NCBI RefSeq assembly: GCF_016907495.1
Contig: NZ_JAFBCC010000001.1
Coordinates: 1 to 64,000, forward strand
Reading direction: 5' to 3'
Source of the DNA: Arthrobacter tumbae
GTDB lineage: Bacteria > Actinomycetota > Actinomycetes > Actinomycetales > Micrococcaceae
Length of the DNA: 64,000 nucleotides
Positions 45,502-55,285 of this stretch are shown here, one piece after another (position 1 is the first letter of the stretch; every line of letters starts with the position of its first letter). The position numbers were made by a program, and so were the translations under genes. The notes under the pieces were generated by a model, which saw only the letters and a program-made list of their open reading frames with translations, made no database searches and was not told where the DNA came from.

Positions 45502-46265
45502 GGGGCAGCCTGCGCCGCATGGTGAGCGCCGTCGTCGTCGTACTTGCCCTCACCTCATGCGGAAGCACGGATCCGGCTGCGGATGGTGTTCTCCACGTCT
45601 ACGCTGCCGCTTCCCTCCGGGCACCCTTCGAGGAAATCGCCGGCGAATTCGAAGCCGTTCACCCCGGGGTGAGCGTGCAACTGAACCTTGCGGGGTCATC
45701 AGATCTGGCAGCGCAGATCATCGCCGGAGCGCCCGCCGAGGTCTTCGCTTCGGCGGATACCGCCACCATGGAGCAGGTTGCTGCCGAGGGGCTGCTGGCC
45801 TCGGCCTCCACAACGTTCGCCAGCAATATCCTGACCATCGCGGTGACAGCGGGAAACCCGCTTGGTATCGAATCGCTTGAATCTCTGACAGACCCGGATA
45901 TCTCGACTGTCCTGTGCGCCCCCCAGGTGCCGTGCGGAGCCGCGGCCGAGACGGTACAGGAAGTCAGCGGCGTCCGGCTTGAGCCGGTGAGCGAGGAGGG
46001 CTCAGTCACCGATGTCCTTGGCAAGGTCTCCACCGGACAGGCCGATGCAGGACTTGTCTACGTCACCGATGTGGACGCCGCCGACGGAGCTGTCGACGGC
46101 GTCCCGTTCGATGCCGCTGCCCAGGCCGTGAATACCTATCCCATTGCCGGAACCGGAACGGGCGGGGACCCTGCCCCTCTCTCCGAGGACTTCATTGACC
46201 TCGTTCTTGGCCCGCTTGGCCAGGACGTACTGTCCGCCCACGGCTTCGGAAAACCCGACCAGTGA
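45498..46265 (+). CDS. modA: Molybdate-binding lipoprotein ModA
   Basis: A 255-residue periplasmic-type binding protein held by lipid. The lipobox LTSC puts the lipidated Cys at 21. [14 protein letters not shown] and [12 protein letters not shown] are the oxyanion-binding segments of ModA, and [12 protein letters not shown] follows. It is the substrate receptor of the modABC importer. The start at GTG 45498 overlaps the short frame before it; its stop overlaps modB (GTGA). Confidence 0.92.
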   Translation: MRGSLRRMVSAVVVVLALTSCGSTDPAADGVLHVYAAASLRAPFEEIAGEFEAVHPGVSVQLNLAGSSDLAAQIIAGAPAEVFASADTATMEQVAAEGLLASASTTFASNILTIAVTAGNPLGIESLESLTDPDISTVLCAPQVPCGAAAETVQEVSGVRLEPVSEEGSVTDVLGKVSTGQADAGLVYVTDVDAADGAVDGVPFDAAAQAVNTYPIAGTGTGGDPAPLSEDFIDLVLGPLGQDVLSAHGFGKPDQ

Positions 46266-47053
46266 CCGGGGTCTACTCCGGAATGCCGCGCTGGCTTCTC
46301 GCGGTCGCGGCGGCAGGAGCCCTGTTCCTCGTTGTGCCGCTCGCCGCAATCGTCCTTCGTGTCGACTGGCCCCGGTTCACAGAGCTCGTGACCTCCGATT
46401 CCTCACGCGCTGCGCTGCTTCTGAGCCTGCAGACGTCAGGAACCAGTACGGCACTGTGCGTCCTTTTCGGGGTTCCCATGGCCTTCGCACTCGCGCGCAC
46501 CCGGTTCAGGGGCCAGCGCGTCCTCCGGGCGCTTGTGCTCCTGCCGTTGGTGCTGCCGCCGGTGGTCGGCGGTATCGCGCTGCTCTACACGTTTGGAAGG
46601 CAGGGCCTGCTTGGCGGGTCCCTGCAGGTGATCGGCGTGGATATCGCCTTCTCGACCGCCGCCGTCGTACTGGCGCAGACTTTCGTTGCGCTACCGTTCC
46701 TCGTGCTCAGCCTCGAGGGCGCCCTGCGCACTGCAGGCACACGGTATGAAGCCGTCGCTGCGACGCTGGGAGCAGGTCCCACCACGGTGCTGCGGCGGGT
46801 AAGCCTCCCCCTCGTGGGGCCGGGCATAGTCTCCGGTGCCGTGCTGTCCTTCGCCCGCGCCCTCGGTGAATTCGGAGCGACGCTGACCTTCGCCGGCAGT
46901 CTGCAGGGCGTCACCCGGACACTGCCGCTCGAAATTTATCTGCAGCGGGAGACGGACCCGGACGCTGCGGTGGCGCTGTCGCTTGTACTCGTCGCGGTTG
47001 CCGTGCTGGTAGTCGCCCTGGCACACCGGATCCACGAGGGCAGTACACCGTGA
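46262..47053 (+). CDS. modB: Molybdate ABC transporter permease ModB
   Basis: A 263-residue permease with about six membrane segments. The EAA loop [27 protein letters not shown] is the contact site for Mod[20 protein letters not shown] is typical of ModB. It starts at GTG inside the modA stop and overlaps modC by four bases. Confidence 0.93.
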   Translation: MTGVYSGMPRWLLAVAAAGALFLVVPLAAIVLRVDWPRFTELVTSDSSRAALLLSLQTSGTSTALCVLFGVPMAFALARTRFRGQRVLRALVLLPLVLPPVVGGIALLYTFGRQGLLGGSLQVIGVDIAFSTAAVVLAQTFVALPFLVLSLEGALRTAGTRYEAVAATLGAGPTTVLRRVSLPLVGPGIVSGAVLSFARALGEFGATLTFAGSLQGVTRTLPLEIYLQRETDPDAAVALSLVLVAVAVLVVALAHRIHEGSTP

Positions 47054-48090
47054 GCCTCGACTGCAGCGCGCGGATCGCAGCGCGGAATTTCGACGTCCGG
47101 CTCTCCCTCGCCGCCGGAGAGACGGTAGCGCTCATGGGACCCAACGGCGCCGGGAAGTCCACCCTGCTCGGCGTGTTGGCAGGGCTTCTTCGCCCCGAGC
47201 ATGGCTCGGCGACACTGGATGGACAAACCCTGTACGACGACGACGGCGGGTGGCTGGCGCCGCATGCCCGCGGTATCGCTTTGCTGGCCCAGGATGCACT
47301 GCTTTTTCCGCACCTGTCGGTGCTGGACAACGTTGCCTTCGGGCCCCGGTGCGCCGGCGTTCCGCGCGGCGCCGCCCGGGAGGCAGCCAACCGTTGGCTT
47401 CACGAGGTCGATGCCGCGGACCTTGCACATCGCCGGCCGGCGAGCCTTTCCGGCGGACAGGCGCAGCGGGTGGCGGTTGCACGGGCGTTGGCAGCCGAGC
47501 CTGCACTTCTGCTGCTGGACGAGCCATTGGCTGCCCTGGACATCTCCGTGGCGCCGATGCTGCGCAGGACACTCCGTCGGGTGCTTGAAGGACGCAGCGC
47601 GATCATCGTCACCCATGACATCGTCGATGCTTTGCTGCTCGCCGACCGGGTAGTGATTGTCGACGACGGACGGATCGTTGAGGACGGACCAACCCGGTTG
47701 GTCCTCGAGCGGCCGCGAAGCAGCTTCGCGGCAGGGCTCGCCGGTGTGAACCTGATGACCGGAACGACTGTGCCGGATGGCCTCATGGCATCCGGGGGCA
47801 CGCACCTGGCGGCCTTGCAGGATGGGGATCTCCCGGCGGGTGAACAGGCGGCTGCGATTTTCAGCCCGCGCGCCGTCGCAGTCCACAGAGTCCGGCCCAC
47901 GGGCAGTCCGCGGAACGTGCTGACCGTGACCATCACCGACCTTGAGCAGCACGGCGGCCGCACCACTGTCCGGGCCGATCATCTGAGTGCGGAGATCACC
48001 ACGGCGTCAGCGGCGGAGCTCGACCTGCTGCCGGGGGCTGAAGTTTACTTCAGCGTGAAGTCCGCCGAAGTGGAGATCTATCTGCGCTGA
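47050..48090 (+). CDS. modC: Molybdate ABC transporter ATPase ModC
   Basis: A 346-residue ATPase. Walker A is [11 protein letters not shown], the signature [15 protein letters not shown] and Walker [13 protein letters not shown]. The C-terminal part (about residues 285 to 346) is a TOBE domain that may bind molybdate and inhibit uptake. It begins at GTG within the modB stop. The operon supplies molybdenum for cofactor synthesis, although no moa/moe genes are in the window. Confidence 0.92.
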   Translation: MSLDCSARIAARNFDVRLSLAAGETVALMGPNGAGKSTLLGVLAGLLRPEHGSATLDGQTLYDDDGGWLAPHARGIALLAQDALLFPHLSVLDNVAFGPRCAGVPRGAAREAANRWLHEVDAADLAHRRPASLSGGQAQRVAVARALAAEPALLLLDEPLAALDISVAPMLRRTLRRVLEGRSAIIVTHDIVDALLLADRVVIVDDGRIVEDGPTRLVLERPRSSFAAGLAGVNLMTGTTVPDGLMASGGTHLAALQDGDLPAGEQAAAIFSPRAVAVHRVRPTGSPRNVLTVTITDLEQHGGRTTVRADHLSAEITTASAAELDLLPGAEVYFSVKSAEVEIYLR

Positions 48091-48094
48091 TTCC

Positions 48095-48406
48095 TCAGCG
48101 GCTATCGGCGTTGCGCTCCACAGAAGTTTCGGCAGAACCAGAATCCTCCGGCGTACCGGCGTCGTTGTTCAAGGACACCGGCCCGGTGTCCCCGGTGAGA
48201 ACTTCCGACAGGAGGTCCCTGTCATCAAGTTCCTCGTTGATCTCTTCCTGACGGTGTTCAGTCTCCGGATCGGGCGTGCCTTCCTGGACGTATTCGACCT
48301 CAACCTGGCGATGAACCTTGCTGTTGAGGACTTCAACCTGATTGTCCTCCAGCTGGTTCAGGTCCTCGGGAAATGGGTCCTCCGGCTTGATCCGACTCTT
48401 ACCCAC
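48095..48406 (-). CDS. Conserved acidic hypothetical protein
   Basis: A 103-residue, strongly acidic and probably disordered protein (PEDPFPEDLNQLEDNQVEVLNS and later ETEHRQEEINEELDD). I do not know a function. The GTG at 48406 is chosen over an upstream TTG because GAAGGGGAC precedes it and the sequence MGKSR is the likely conserved start. It is convergent with modC (4 bp between) and follows coaD in neither operon nor strand order (coaD is downstream on the map, same strand, 58 bp away). Confidence 0.65.
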   Translation of the reverse strand: MGKSRIKPEDPFPEDLNQLEDNQVEVLNSKVHRQVEVEYVQEGTPDPETEHRQEEINEELDDRDLLSEVLTGDTGPVSLNNDAGTPEDSGSAETSVERNADSR

Positions 48407-48463
48407 TGTGTCCCCTTCGTCCGACGGCAATAGGAGTCCTGATTGTACTGAACCGACCGCCCG

Positions 48464-48940
48464 TCAGTGAGCATCTTCGTTCAACCGCTTGAGCACGGCC
48501 TTGGGAACGAAGGGCGAAATGTCACCACCGAGGCTTGCGACCTCCTTCAGAAGCGTCGATGACAGGTGCGAGTAGCTCGCCTCCGCCGGAATAAACACGG
48601 TTTCGACTCCAGCCAGCTGGCGGTTCATCGCGGCCATCGGCAACTCATACTCGAAGTCGGCGCTGGACCGCACACCCTTGACGATCAGGTTTGCACCCTG
48701 CTTCCGGCAGAACTCCGCCAGGAGGCCGTCGCCCATGGGCAGCACTGAAACCCCGCGGAGGTAAGTGAGGGTTTCGCCGGCGATTTCCAGCCGGTCTTCG
48801 AGCCCAAAGCGGTACTTCTTGGCGTAGTTGGTGGAGACCGCGACGATCACTTCATCGAAGAGGCTGGCGGCACGGGCAATGATCTCGAGATGCCCATTGT
48901 GGATGGGGTCAAAAGATCCAGGGCAGACGGCTCGACGCAT
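48464..48940 (-). CDS. coaD: Phosphopantetheine adenylyltransferase
   Basis: A 158-residue CoaD that makes dephospho-CoA from 4'-phosphopantetheine and ATP. The N-terminal PGSFDPIHNGHLEI holds the HxGH nucleotidyltransferase motif, and the C-terminal part carries YSHLSSTLLKEVA (ISSTxVR-like). Its usual neighbours yceD and rsmD are both displaced in this genome. Confidence 0.95.
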   Translation of the reverse strand: MRRAVCPGSFDPIHNGHLEIIARAASLFDEVIVAVSTNYAKKYRFGLEDRLEIAGETLTYLRGVSVLPMGDGLLAEFCRKQGANLIVKGVRSSADFEYELPMAAMNRQLAGVETVFIPAEASYSHLSSTLLKEVASLGGDISPFVPKAVLKRLNEDAH

Positions 48941-49017
48941 ACAACGAATCTACCGCGTAAGCGGCCGGGCGTGGCGACCTGCCCGCAGCCTCGCGCACGT
49001 TCGACATACTGGAGGGC

Positions 49018-50244
49018 ATGGAACCGAATCAGGCCGCTTTCACAGGACAGCTCTCCGGGTGGCAGCGCACCGCCCGGGGTGCAAATCTTCTCTCCCCGGA
49101 CGGTGGTCTTGGAACCGTCATTTTCGAGGAAATTACGGCACTCGCGGGACAGCACGGCGCGATCAACCTGGGCCAGGGCTACCCGGACGAGGACGGCCCC
49201 GAACTCCTCCTGAACGCCGCCCGCGAGAACATTGCCTCCGGCATGAACCAGTACGCCCCCGGGCGCGGACTGCCCGTGCTCCGGGAAGCGATCGCGGCCC
49301 ACCAGCAGCGCTTCTACGGACTGCCCGTTGATCCCGAGCGGGAAGTCGTCGTGTCCACCGGCGCCACCGAGGCGATAGCTGCGTCAATTCTCGCCTTCGC
49401 CGGGCCGGGAGACGAAGTGCTGACGTTTGAGCCGTTCTATGACTCCTACGGCGCCATCATCGGGCTCAGCGGAGCCCGGCACACCACCGTGCCGCTGGTT
49501 GGACCCGATTACCAGCCGGATCTGGAAGCCCTTGAAGCCGCGATGAGCGACCGTACCCGGGTGATTGTGGTCAATAACCCGCACAATCCCATGGGCGCCA
49601 TGTTCACGCGGGAGTCACTTGTTCGCGTCGTCGAACTGGCCGGGCGCTACGGTGCCGTCATCGTCACCGACGAGGTGTACGAGCACCTGACGTTTGCGGC
49701 AACACATATCCCGGTAGCCACGCTTCCCGGTGCATGGGAGCGCACCGTTACGATCTCCTCCGCCGGGAAGACATTCTCGGTGACCGGTTGGAAAATCGGG
49801 TGGTTGACGGGACCTGCCGGCCTGGTGGATGCGGTCCGCAGCGTGAAGTCCTTCCTCAGCTACAGTTCCGGCACACCGTTTCAGGGCGCTGTGGCGCTGG
49901 GGCTGGGCCTGGAGGACTCGTTCTACCGCTCGATTGCCGATTCCCTCCGGTGCAGGCGGGACCTACTCGGAGAAGGCCTTCGTGCCGCCGGTTTTGACGT
50001 CTTCACCCCGCAGGCAACCTACTTCACCGTCGTTGACGCAGCTCCCCTCGGCGTCACCGATGCCATCGCCCTGGCCAGGCGCCTGCCGGAACTGATCGGT
50101 GTCGCGGCAATTCCCGTTGCAATGTTCTGTCATGAGGAAGGAGCACGGCGCACGCGCTCACTCCTGAGGTTCGCGTTCTGCAAGAAGGAGGGCGTGCTGG
50201 CTGACGCGGTGCAACGCCTGTCGTCCCTTCGGGACCGGCTGTGA
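49018..50244 (+). CDS. Class I/II PLP aminotransferase (DapC/kynurenine aminotransferase-like)
   Basis: A 408-residue aspartate-aminotransferase-fold enzyme. NLGQGYPDEDGP, NNPHNPMGA and the PLP lysine in SSAGKTFSVTGWKIG (Lys near 251) are clear. The sequence type is that of methionine/kynurenine aminotransferases and of actinobacterial N-succinyldiaminopimelate aminotransferases; substrate cannot be told. It is divergent from coaD (77 bp) and overlaps the next gene (GTGA). Confidence 0.85.
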   Translation: MEPNQAAFTGQLSGWQRTARGANLLSPDGGLGTVIFEEITALAGQHGAINLGQGYPDEDGPELLLNAARENIASGMNQYAPGRGLPVLREAIAAHQQRFYGLPVDPEREVVVSTGATEAIAASILAFAGPGDEVLTFEPFYDSYGAIIGLSGARHTTVPLVGPDYQPDLEALEAAMSDRTRVIVVNNPHNPMGAMFTRESLVRVVELAGRYGAVIVTDEVYEHLTFAATHIPVATLPGAWERTVTISSAGKTFSVTGWKIGWLTGPAGLVDAVRSVKSFLSYSSGTPFQGAVALGLGLEDSFYRSIADSLRCRRDLLGEGLRAAGFDVFTPQATYFTVVDAAPLGVTDAIALARRLPELIGVAAIPVAMFCHEEGARRTRSLLRFAFCKKEGVLADAVQRLSSLRDRL

Positions 50245-51017
50245 GCGTTCCGTCCCGCTATCTCCGGGGCGCGGGTGCGCATGCTGAGATCGACTCGGAC
50301 GCCTTCAACGACGGCGCCTTCATCCTGAGCATCGGCGGTGCGCAGCAGTCTCACGTCGACCTCGCCGATCCGCGCAACGTGTTCTACGAGTACCTCCGCC
50401 GGATAGCGAACGTCCTTGACGTTTTCAAGCCGGCCGGAGAGCCGCTACGCATCCTGCACCTCGGAGCAGGCGCACTGACCCTGGCGCGTTACGTACAGGC
50501 CACCCGTCCCGGATCCCGGCAGGTCGCCGTCGAACGGGAGCGGGAACTACTTGCCTTCGTGGTGGAGCACCTGCCGCTCCCGCCGGGTACCGACTGCGAA
50601 CTGCTCGTCGAGGACGCGCACGACACACTCACTGCCTGCACGGAAGGCTCGTTTGACGCCGTCGTTCTCGATGTGTTCTCCGGTGCTGACGGCGCTACTG
50701 AGCTGGCCACGCCGGAGGTTTACCGTCTGCTCAGCAGGGCGGCCGCACCGGGCGGCGTGGTGCTTGTGAACGTGGGCGATGACCCTCCGCTGACCTTCGC
50801 ACGCGAACAGGCGCGCCTGTTGCTGGACACCGGGTACGACGTCGCGGCGCTGGGCGAGACCGGCATGTTCAGCGGGCGCTACGCGGGCAACATCGTGCTG
50901 GTGGCGGCCTCCCGGTGGGACCCTGGGTGGACGGCGCCCCTCACTGCCGCCGGACCACACCCGGCCACGATCCTGACCGGTGCCGACTACACAGACTTCG
51001 CCGGAACAAGGAGCTGA
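50241..51017 (+). CDS. Spermidine-synthase-like methyltransferase-fold protein
   Basis: A 258-residue protein of the spermidine synthase-like Rossmann group. ILHLGAGALTLARYV near residue 70 is the cofactor-binding loop, and VVLDVFSGADGATELAT near 141 is the usual second acidic motif. The family includes many proteins of unassigned substrate in Actinobacteria. It begins at GTG within the aminotransferase stop, so the two are co-translated. Confidence 0.8.
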   Translation: MSVPSRYLRGAGAHAEIDSDAFNDGAFILSIGGAQQSHVDLADPRNVFYEYLRRIANVLDVFKPAGEPLRILHLGAGALTLARYVQATRPGSRQVAVERERELLAFVVEHLPLPPGTDCELLVEDAHDTLTACTEGSFDAVVLDVFSGADGATELATPEVYRLLSRAAAPGGVVLVNVGDDPPLTFAREQARLLLDTGYDVAALGETGMFSGRYAGNIVLVAASRWDPGWTAPLTAAGPHPATILTGADYTDFAGTRS

Positions 51018-51125
51018 TTTACGCGCAGTTTTCATGCGCTAAAGAACCCGTGCCACGGGCCGGAACCCGCAGTACCGTTGAACTACTGCACGGACAGTTT
51101 CCCGATCACCATTGATGGAGGAATC

Positions 51126-51416
51126 ATGACAGCGGAAGTCACTGAAGTATCCGGTTGCACCGTTCACAAGTGCGCTTTCAACCACGACGGCTGCACCGCG
51201 TACGCCATCACGGTCAGCGGCAGCCCGGAACACGCTTCCTGTGGCACCTTCATCGACACCTCGGAGACCGGAGGCCTGCCGATGGTCCTTGCACATGTGG
51301 GCGCCTGTCAGCGCAGCGAGTGCATACACAACAGCCACCTCATGTGCAACAAACACGACGTGAAAATCGGATCCGGCTCGGATCTGGCTGACTGCCTGTC
51401 CTACGAGCCACGGTAG
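51126..51416 (+). CDS. DUF1540 cysteine-rich protein
   Basis: A 96-residue protein with eight Cys arranged as two similar units: VSGCTVHKCAFNHDGCTAYAI then a Cys near 39, and ACQRSECIHNSHLMC then a Cys near 90. DUF1540 repeats are thought to bind metal. No signal peptide is present. The ATG at 51126 follows TGGAGGAATC and is preferred over an upstream in-frame ATG. A strong terminator follows. Confidence 0.82.
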   Translation: MTAEVTEVSGCTVHKCAFNHDGCTAYAITVSGSPEHASCGTFIDTSETGGLPMVLAHVGACQRSECIHNSHLMCNKHDVKIGSGSDLADCLSYEPR

Positions 51417-51434
51417 CCCCGCTTCGTCCTGAGT

Positions 51435-51476
51435 AGTGCCTGCCCCCTGCCTCTGTCGCTGCAGGGAGCAGGCACT
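51435..51476 (+). terminator. Long GC-rich hairpin after the DUF1540 gene
   Basis: AGTGCCTGC-C-CCCTGC (from 51435) pairs with GCAGGG-A-GCAGGCACT (to 51476), 15 base pairs with one mismatch, 18 bp after the stop. No T-run follows. It isolates the glycosyltransferase cassette that begins at 51611. Confidence 0.65.
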
Positions 51477-51610
51477 TCCACGTTCCCAGGTATCTCCTCC
51501 CCCAGCGACCTCCACACATGAGAGCTCTCTCATGGATAGCTCACCAACGTCTCATAGCCGGCTGGCTAAATGAGAAACCTGCGGTTCTTGTTGGCTGCGG
51601 GGAAAGTTGG

Positions 51611-52861
51611 ATGCAAGCCATGACGATGAAAAACGGCGGGGTCAACACGGCCGGATCGCCTCAACCCGGGACGCTACGCGTGGTCCTGTACTCGCACGAT
51701 TCCCAGGGATTGGGTCATACCCGCCGCAACCTGGCCCTTGCGCATGCTCTTACCGGCAGCTTCCGGAGAGCCGGCCGGACGGTGAGCGGAGTACTGGTGA
51801 CGGGAGTCGCTGCCGCCACGCGCTTCGAGGCGCCCGAGGGGTGGGACTGGGTGGTGGTGCCCGGAATCGTGAAGGGAATGAGCGGCTATGAACCCCGGCA
51901 CCTGACAATCCGGCAACAGGACGTCATCACACTCCGGTCGTCCTTGATCGCTGCGGTGCTGAACGACTTCCACCCCCACCTTGTGGTGGTGGACCGTCAC
52001 CCGTTCGGAGTGGAGCATGAGCTGGCAGACGGATTGGAGCAGCTGCGGCGCAAGCGCCCGTCGTGCCGGATAGTGCTCGGCTTGCGCGAAGTCCTCGATC
52101 AGCCCTCCGCCGCACGCCGTGAGTGGGACGCGTTGGACCTTGACCAGGTGGAGCGGACGTTCGACGAGTTCTGGGTGTACGGAGATCCGGCGGTCCACGA
52201 TCCGGTGCACTCCGGCGAAATTCCAGGCAGTCTTGCCCACCTCGTGCGGCACACCGGCTATCTTTCCCTCGGCCGTCCGGTCCGGCGTCGTACGGGCACA
52301 ACCGGTGTCCCCTTCGTCGTCACGATGGCAGGCGGCGGGTCCGACGGCCTTGGCGTGACGCTGACAGCCGCCCGCGCTGAACTCCCGCCGGGGGTCGAGC
52401 ACCTCATCGTCACCGGACCCCAGATGCCGAAAAGCGACCGGGCGCAGGTTGAGGCGGCGGCCGGGGCCGGCACATCCGTCGTCGGATCCGTGCGGGATGC
52501 CCTTGCAGAGATACAGTCGGCGGCGGCCGTCGTCGCCATGGGCGGGTACAACACCGTCTGCGAAATCATGAGCACCACCACCCCCGCCCTGATAGTGCCG
52601 CGGGTCCACCCCCGCCGCGAGCAGCTGATCCGGGCGCGCGGACTGGCCCGGCACCAGTTGCTCGACTTTTGCCACCCTGACGAATTCACCCCGGACACGC
52701 TTTCCACCTGGTGGCAGCACGTGGCCGGGCAGGAGGTCCCGCGCGACGGCGTCAACCTCGATGGGCTCGCAACAACCTTTGAATATGCATCAGAGCTCCT
52801 GGCCCAGCCGGCCGGTATCCCCCCACAACGCGCCGATTGGACCCGCCATGCAGCTGTCTGA
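51611..52861 (+). CDS. GT-B glycosyltransferase, COG4671/MurG-like (cassette gene 1)
   Basis: A 416-residue GT-B-fold enzyme. The N-terminal LYSHDSQGLGHTRRNLALAHAL has the Gly-rich loop of the MurG/GT28-like COG4671 group, and the C-terminal AMGGYNTVCEIMSTTTPALIVPR is the nucleotide-sugar binding region. The donor and acceptor are unknown. The ATG at 51611 is chosen because GGGGAAAG precedes it. It ends 14 bases inside the next gene. No membrane segments, so it acts in the cytoplasm. Confidence 0.82.
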   Translation: MQAMTMKNGGVNTAGSPQPGTLRVVLYSHDSQGLGHTRRNLALAHALTGSFRRAGRTVSGVLVTGVAAATRFEAPEGWDWVVVPGIVKGMSGYEPRHLTIRQQDVITLRSSLIAAVLNDFHPHLVVVDRHPFGVEHELADGLEQLRRKRPSCRIVLGLREVLDQPSAARREWDALDLDQVERTFDEFWVYGDPAVHDPVHSGEIPGSLAHLVRHTGYLSLGRPVRRRTGTTGVPFVVTMAGGGSDGLGVTLTAARAELPPGVEHLIVTGPQMPKSDRAQVEAAAGAGTSVVGSVRDALAEIQSAAAVVAMGGYNTVCEIMSTTTPALIVPRVHPRREQLIRARGLARHQLLDFCHPDEFTPDTLSTWWQHVAGQEVPRDGVNLDGLATTFEYASELLAQPAGIPPQRADWTRHAAV

Positions 52862-54161
52862 CGAAGGGCGCATCGGTTACGTCCTGAAGATCTACCCGCG
52901 CTTTTCCGAGACTTTCATTGTCACGGAAATCCTCGCCCGTGAATCAGCCGGCGAGGAACTGGAGATTTTCTCGCTTCGTCCGCCCGTCGACCCCCGCTTC
53001 CACCCCGAACTGGCCCGCGTCCAGGCGCCCGTCACCTACGTGACCCGCCCGCAGAAACTGTCCGAAGGCTGGCCCATCATCGCCGCCGCCCACAGCATCA
53101 TCCCCAACTTCGCGCAGCGTTTCGCGGCTCTCCTGCCCGATCTCGCTGAGTGCGAGGCATCAGAGGTGCACCAGGGCATCGAACTGGCAACCCGGGTGAC
53201 TGAGCGGGGAATCACCCACCTTCACGCCCATTTCGGATCGATCGCAGCACGCACCGCGCGCATAGCCTCGGCACTCACGGGCGTTCCGTTCTCCTTCACT
53301 GCCCACGCCAAGGACATCTACCACGAGCAGGTGGACCAGGCTGAACTCATCCGCCTCATGCAGGCCGCCCACCACACGGTCACCGTGAGCGACTTCAACC
53401 ACCGGTATCTCTCAACCCTTGCGCCGGCCGCATCGGGTCAGCTCCACCGCGTCTACAACGGGCTGGAACTCAGCCGCTTCCCCTTCCGGGAACCCGCTCC
53501 CGTTCACACGCCCTTCCGGGTGGCCGCCGTGGGACGACTCGTGGAGAAGAAGGGCTTCTCACTCCTGGTTGACGCCGTCGCGGCGCTCGTGCGCTCAGGC
53601 ATCCGGGTCGACGTGCGCATAGCAGGAGGCGGGGAACTGGCGGATAGCCTGGCCGACCGCATCAGGCTGCTTGGCTTGAGTGAGCATGTCCAGCTGCTCG
53701 GCCCCCGCACCCAGAGCGAAGTCATCGAACTCCTGCAGTGGGCCGATGTCTTCGCCGCCCCGTGCATCATCGGCACGGACGGCAACGCCGACGGACTCCC
53801 GACGGTCCTCCTGGAGGCGATGGCCATGGGCGTGGTCTGCATCGGCTCGGATGTCACCGGGATTCCGGAGGTCCTCGGCGGCATGGACGGCACTGACACC
53901 GGTCTGCTTGTCCGCGCCGGTAGCGTCGAGGATCTGATTCTGGCGCTGCAGACGGCGGCGTCCGGCTCATTCGACCGGGTGGCGACCGCCCACGCCGCCC
54001 GATCATTGATCGAACGCTGCTTCGATTCCCGGACCCAGTCCACACAGCTGCAGCGGCTGTGCGGAATAGCGGCGGAACCGGTGCAGACTGGCGGCCCGGA
54101 GCAGCCGTCACCCGTCCCGTCTTCCTGCGCCTCCCCGGAGCTTGCGGCGGTGGCCCGATGA
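52848..54161 (+). CDS. GT4 glycosyltransferase, WcaL/AmsK-like (cassette gene 2)
   Basis: A 437-residue GT4 enzyme. GYVLKIYPRFSETFIVTEILARE at the start is typical of exopolysaccharide transferases such as WcaL. THLHAHFGSIAARTARIASAL and the C-terminal DGLPTVLLEAMAMG (ExFG-like region of GT4) are present. The ATG at 52848 lies within the end of gene 1. Acceptor unknown. The last 30 residues are low complexity. Confidence 0.85.
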   Translation: MQLSDEGRIGYVLKIYPRFSETFIVTEILARESAGEELEIFSLRPPVDPRFHPELARVQAPVTYVTRPQKLSEGWPIIAAAHSIIPNFAQRFAALLPDLAECEASEVHQGIELATRVTERGITHLHAHFGSIAARTARIASALTGVPFSFTAHAKDIYHEQVDQAELIRLMQAAHHTVTVSDFNHRYLSTLAPAASGQLHRVYNGLELSRFPFREPAPVHTPFRVAAVGRLVEKKGFSLLVDAVAALVRSGIRVDVRIAGGGELADSLADRIRLLGLSEHVQLLGPRTQSEVIELLQWADVFAAPCIIGTDGNADGLPTVLLEAMAMGVVCIGSDVTGIPEVLGGMDGTDTGLLVRAGSVEDLILALQTAASGSFDRVATAHAARSLIERCFDSRTQSTQLQRLCGIAAEPVQTGGPEQPSPVPSSCASPELAAVAR

Positions 54162-55285
54162 AGCGCATCGCGTATGTGTGCGTCGACCCGGGTGTACCCG
54201 TGTTCGGCACCAAAGGTGCGTCAGTCCACGTCCAGGAAATTGTGCGCGCGTGGCGGAACCGCGGCGCAGAGGTGATTGTCTACTGCACGCGACCTGGCAG
54301 CGACGTTCCGGAAGATCTGGCGGACCTCGCCGTCGTCGTCGTACCCGTGACCGGGAAGGGCGCCGGGCGTGAAGTTTCGCAGGCTGCAGCTGCCGCTGAA
54401 CTCGCCCAGCGCGTTCTTGACGACGGCGCGGACGCCGTCTACGAGCGCTACTCGCTGTTCAGCGACGCGCTAGCGCGCATCACGGGCCGACTGCGCGTTC
54501 CGGGCTTCCTTGAGGTCAATGCACCGCTGATCGACGAACAGCGAACCCACCGGAGCCTGCATGATGAAGCCGCGGCGAACGCAGCACTGCAGGAACAGGT
54601 CGGCGCAGCGACCCGAACGGTATGTGTCTCCGATCCGGTGGCCGACTGGGTCCGGGGCCGCGTTGACCCGCAGCACCATGAGCGGATCCGCACTGTGGCG
54701 AACGGCGTCAATGTCCGCCGCATCCGCCCCTCGTCAGAAGCGCCCGGCACGCCGGTCGTGGCTTTCGTCGGAACCTTGAAGCCCTGGCACGGGGTGGAAA
54801 CGTTGATCCAGGCGCAGGCTTCCGGGTCACGGGAGTGGACGCTCCGGATCATCGGGGATGGCCCCCAGGGGCAGGAACTGCGCGCCCTGGCCGAAAGGAT
54901 GGGTGCGGACGTCGACTTCACCGGCGCCGTCGCACCGGAGAAAGTGCCGGAAGTCCTCGCCGGATGCTCGATCGCTGCTGCACCGTACCCGAGTGCAGAG
55001 AAGGGCGACCAGTACTTCTCTCCGCTGAAGATCTACGAATACTGCGCAGCCGGGCTGCCGGTTGTTGCCTCCCGGGTGGGGCAGGTGCCGCACATCATTG
55101 ACGACGGCGTCACCGGGCTTCTGGTGGAACCATCCGACCCGTACGCGCTGGCCGAGGCTATTGACGGGCTCGCATCGGCACCGCTTGCCCGGGCGGCGAT
55201 GTCCTCCGCCGCCCGGCGCACCGCCACTGAACACCACAGCTGGGACACCGTGCTGAACCGCATCACCGAGGAGGTGCCGGCATGA
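54158..55285 (+). CDS. GT4 glycosyltransferase (cassette gene 3)
   Basis: A 375-residue GT4 enzyme. GTKGASVHVQEIVRAW at the start is the acceptor-side loop; GTLKPWHGVETLI and FSPLKIYEYCAAGLPVVAS (the Glu of the donor site) follow. It overlaps gene 2 and gene 4 by ATGA at each end. It differs from gene 2 across its length, so it probably makes another linkage. Confidence 0.85.
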   Translation: MKRIAYVCVDPGVPVFGTKGASVHVQEIVRAWRNRGAEVIVYCTRPGSDVPEDLADLAVVVVPVTGKGAGREVSQAAAAAELAQRVLDDGADAVYERYSLFSDALARITGRLRVPGFLEVNAPLIDEQRTHRSLHDEAAANAALQEQVGAATRTVCVSDPVADWVRGRVDPQHHERIRTVANGVNVRRIRPSSEAPGTPVVAFVGTLKPWHGVETLIQAQASGSREWTLRIIGDGPQGQELRALAERMGADVDFTGAVAPEKVPEVLAGCSIAAAPYPSAEKGDQYFSPLKIYEYCAAGLPVVASRVGQVPHIIDDGVTGLLVEPSDPYALAEAIDGLASAPLARAAMSSAARRTATEHHSWDTVLNRITEEVPA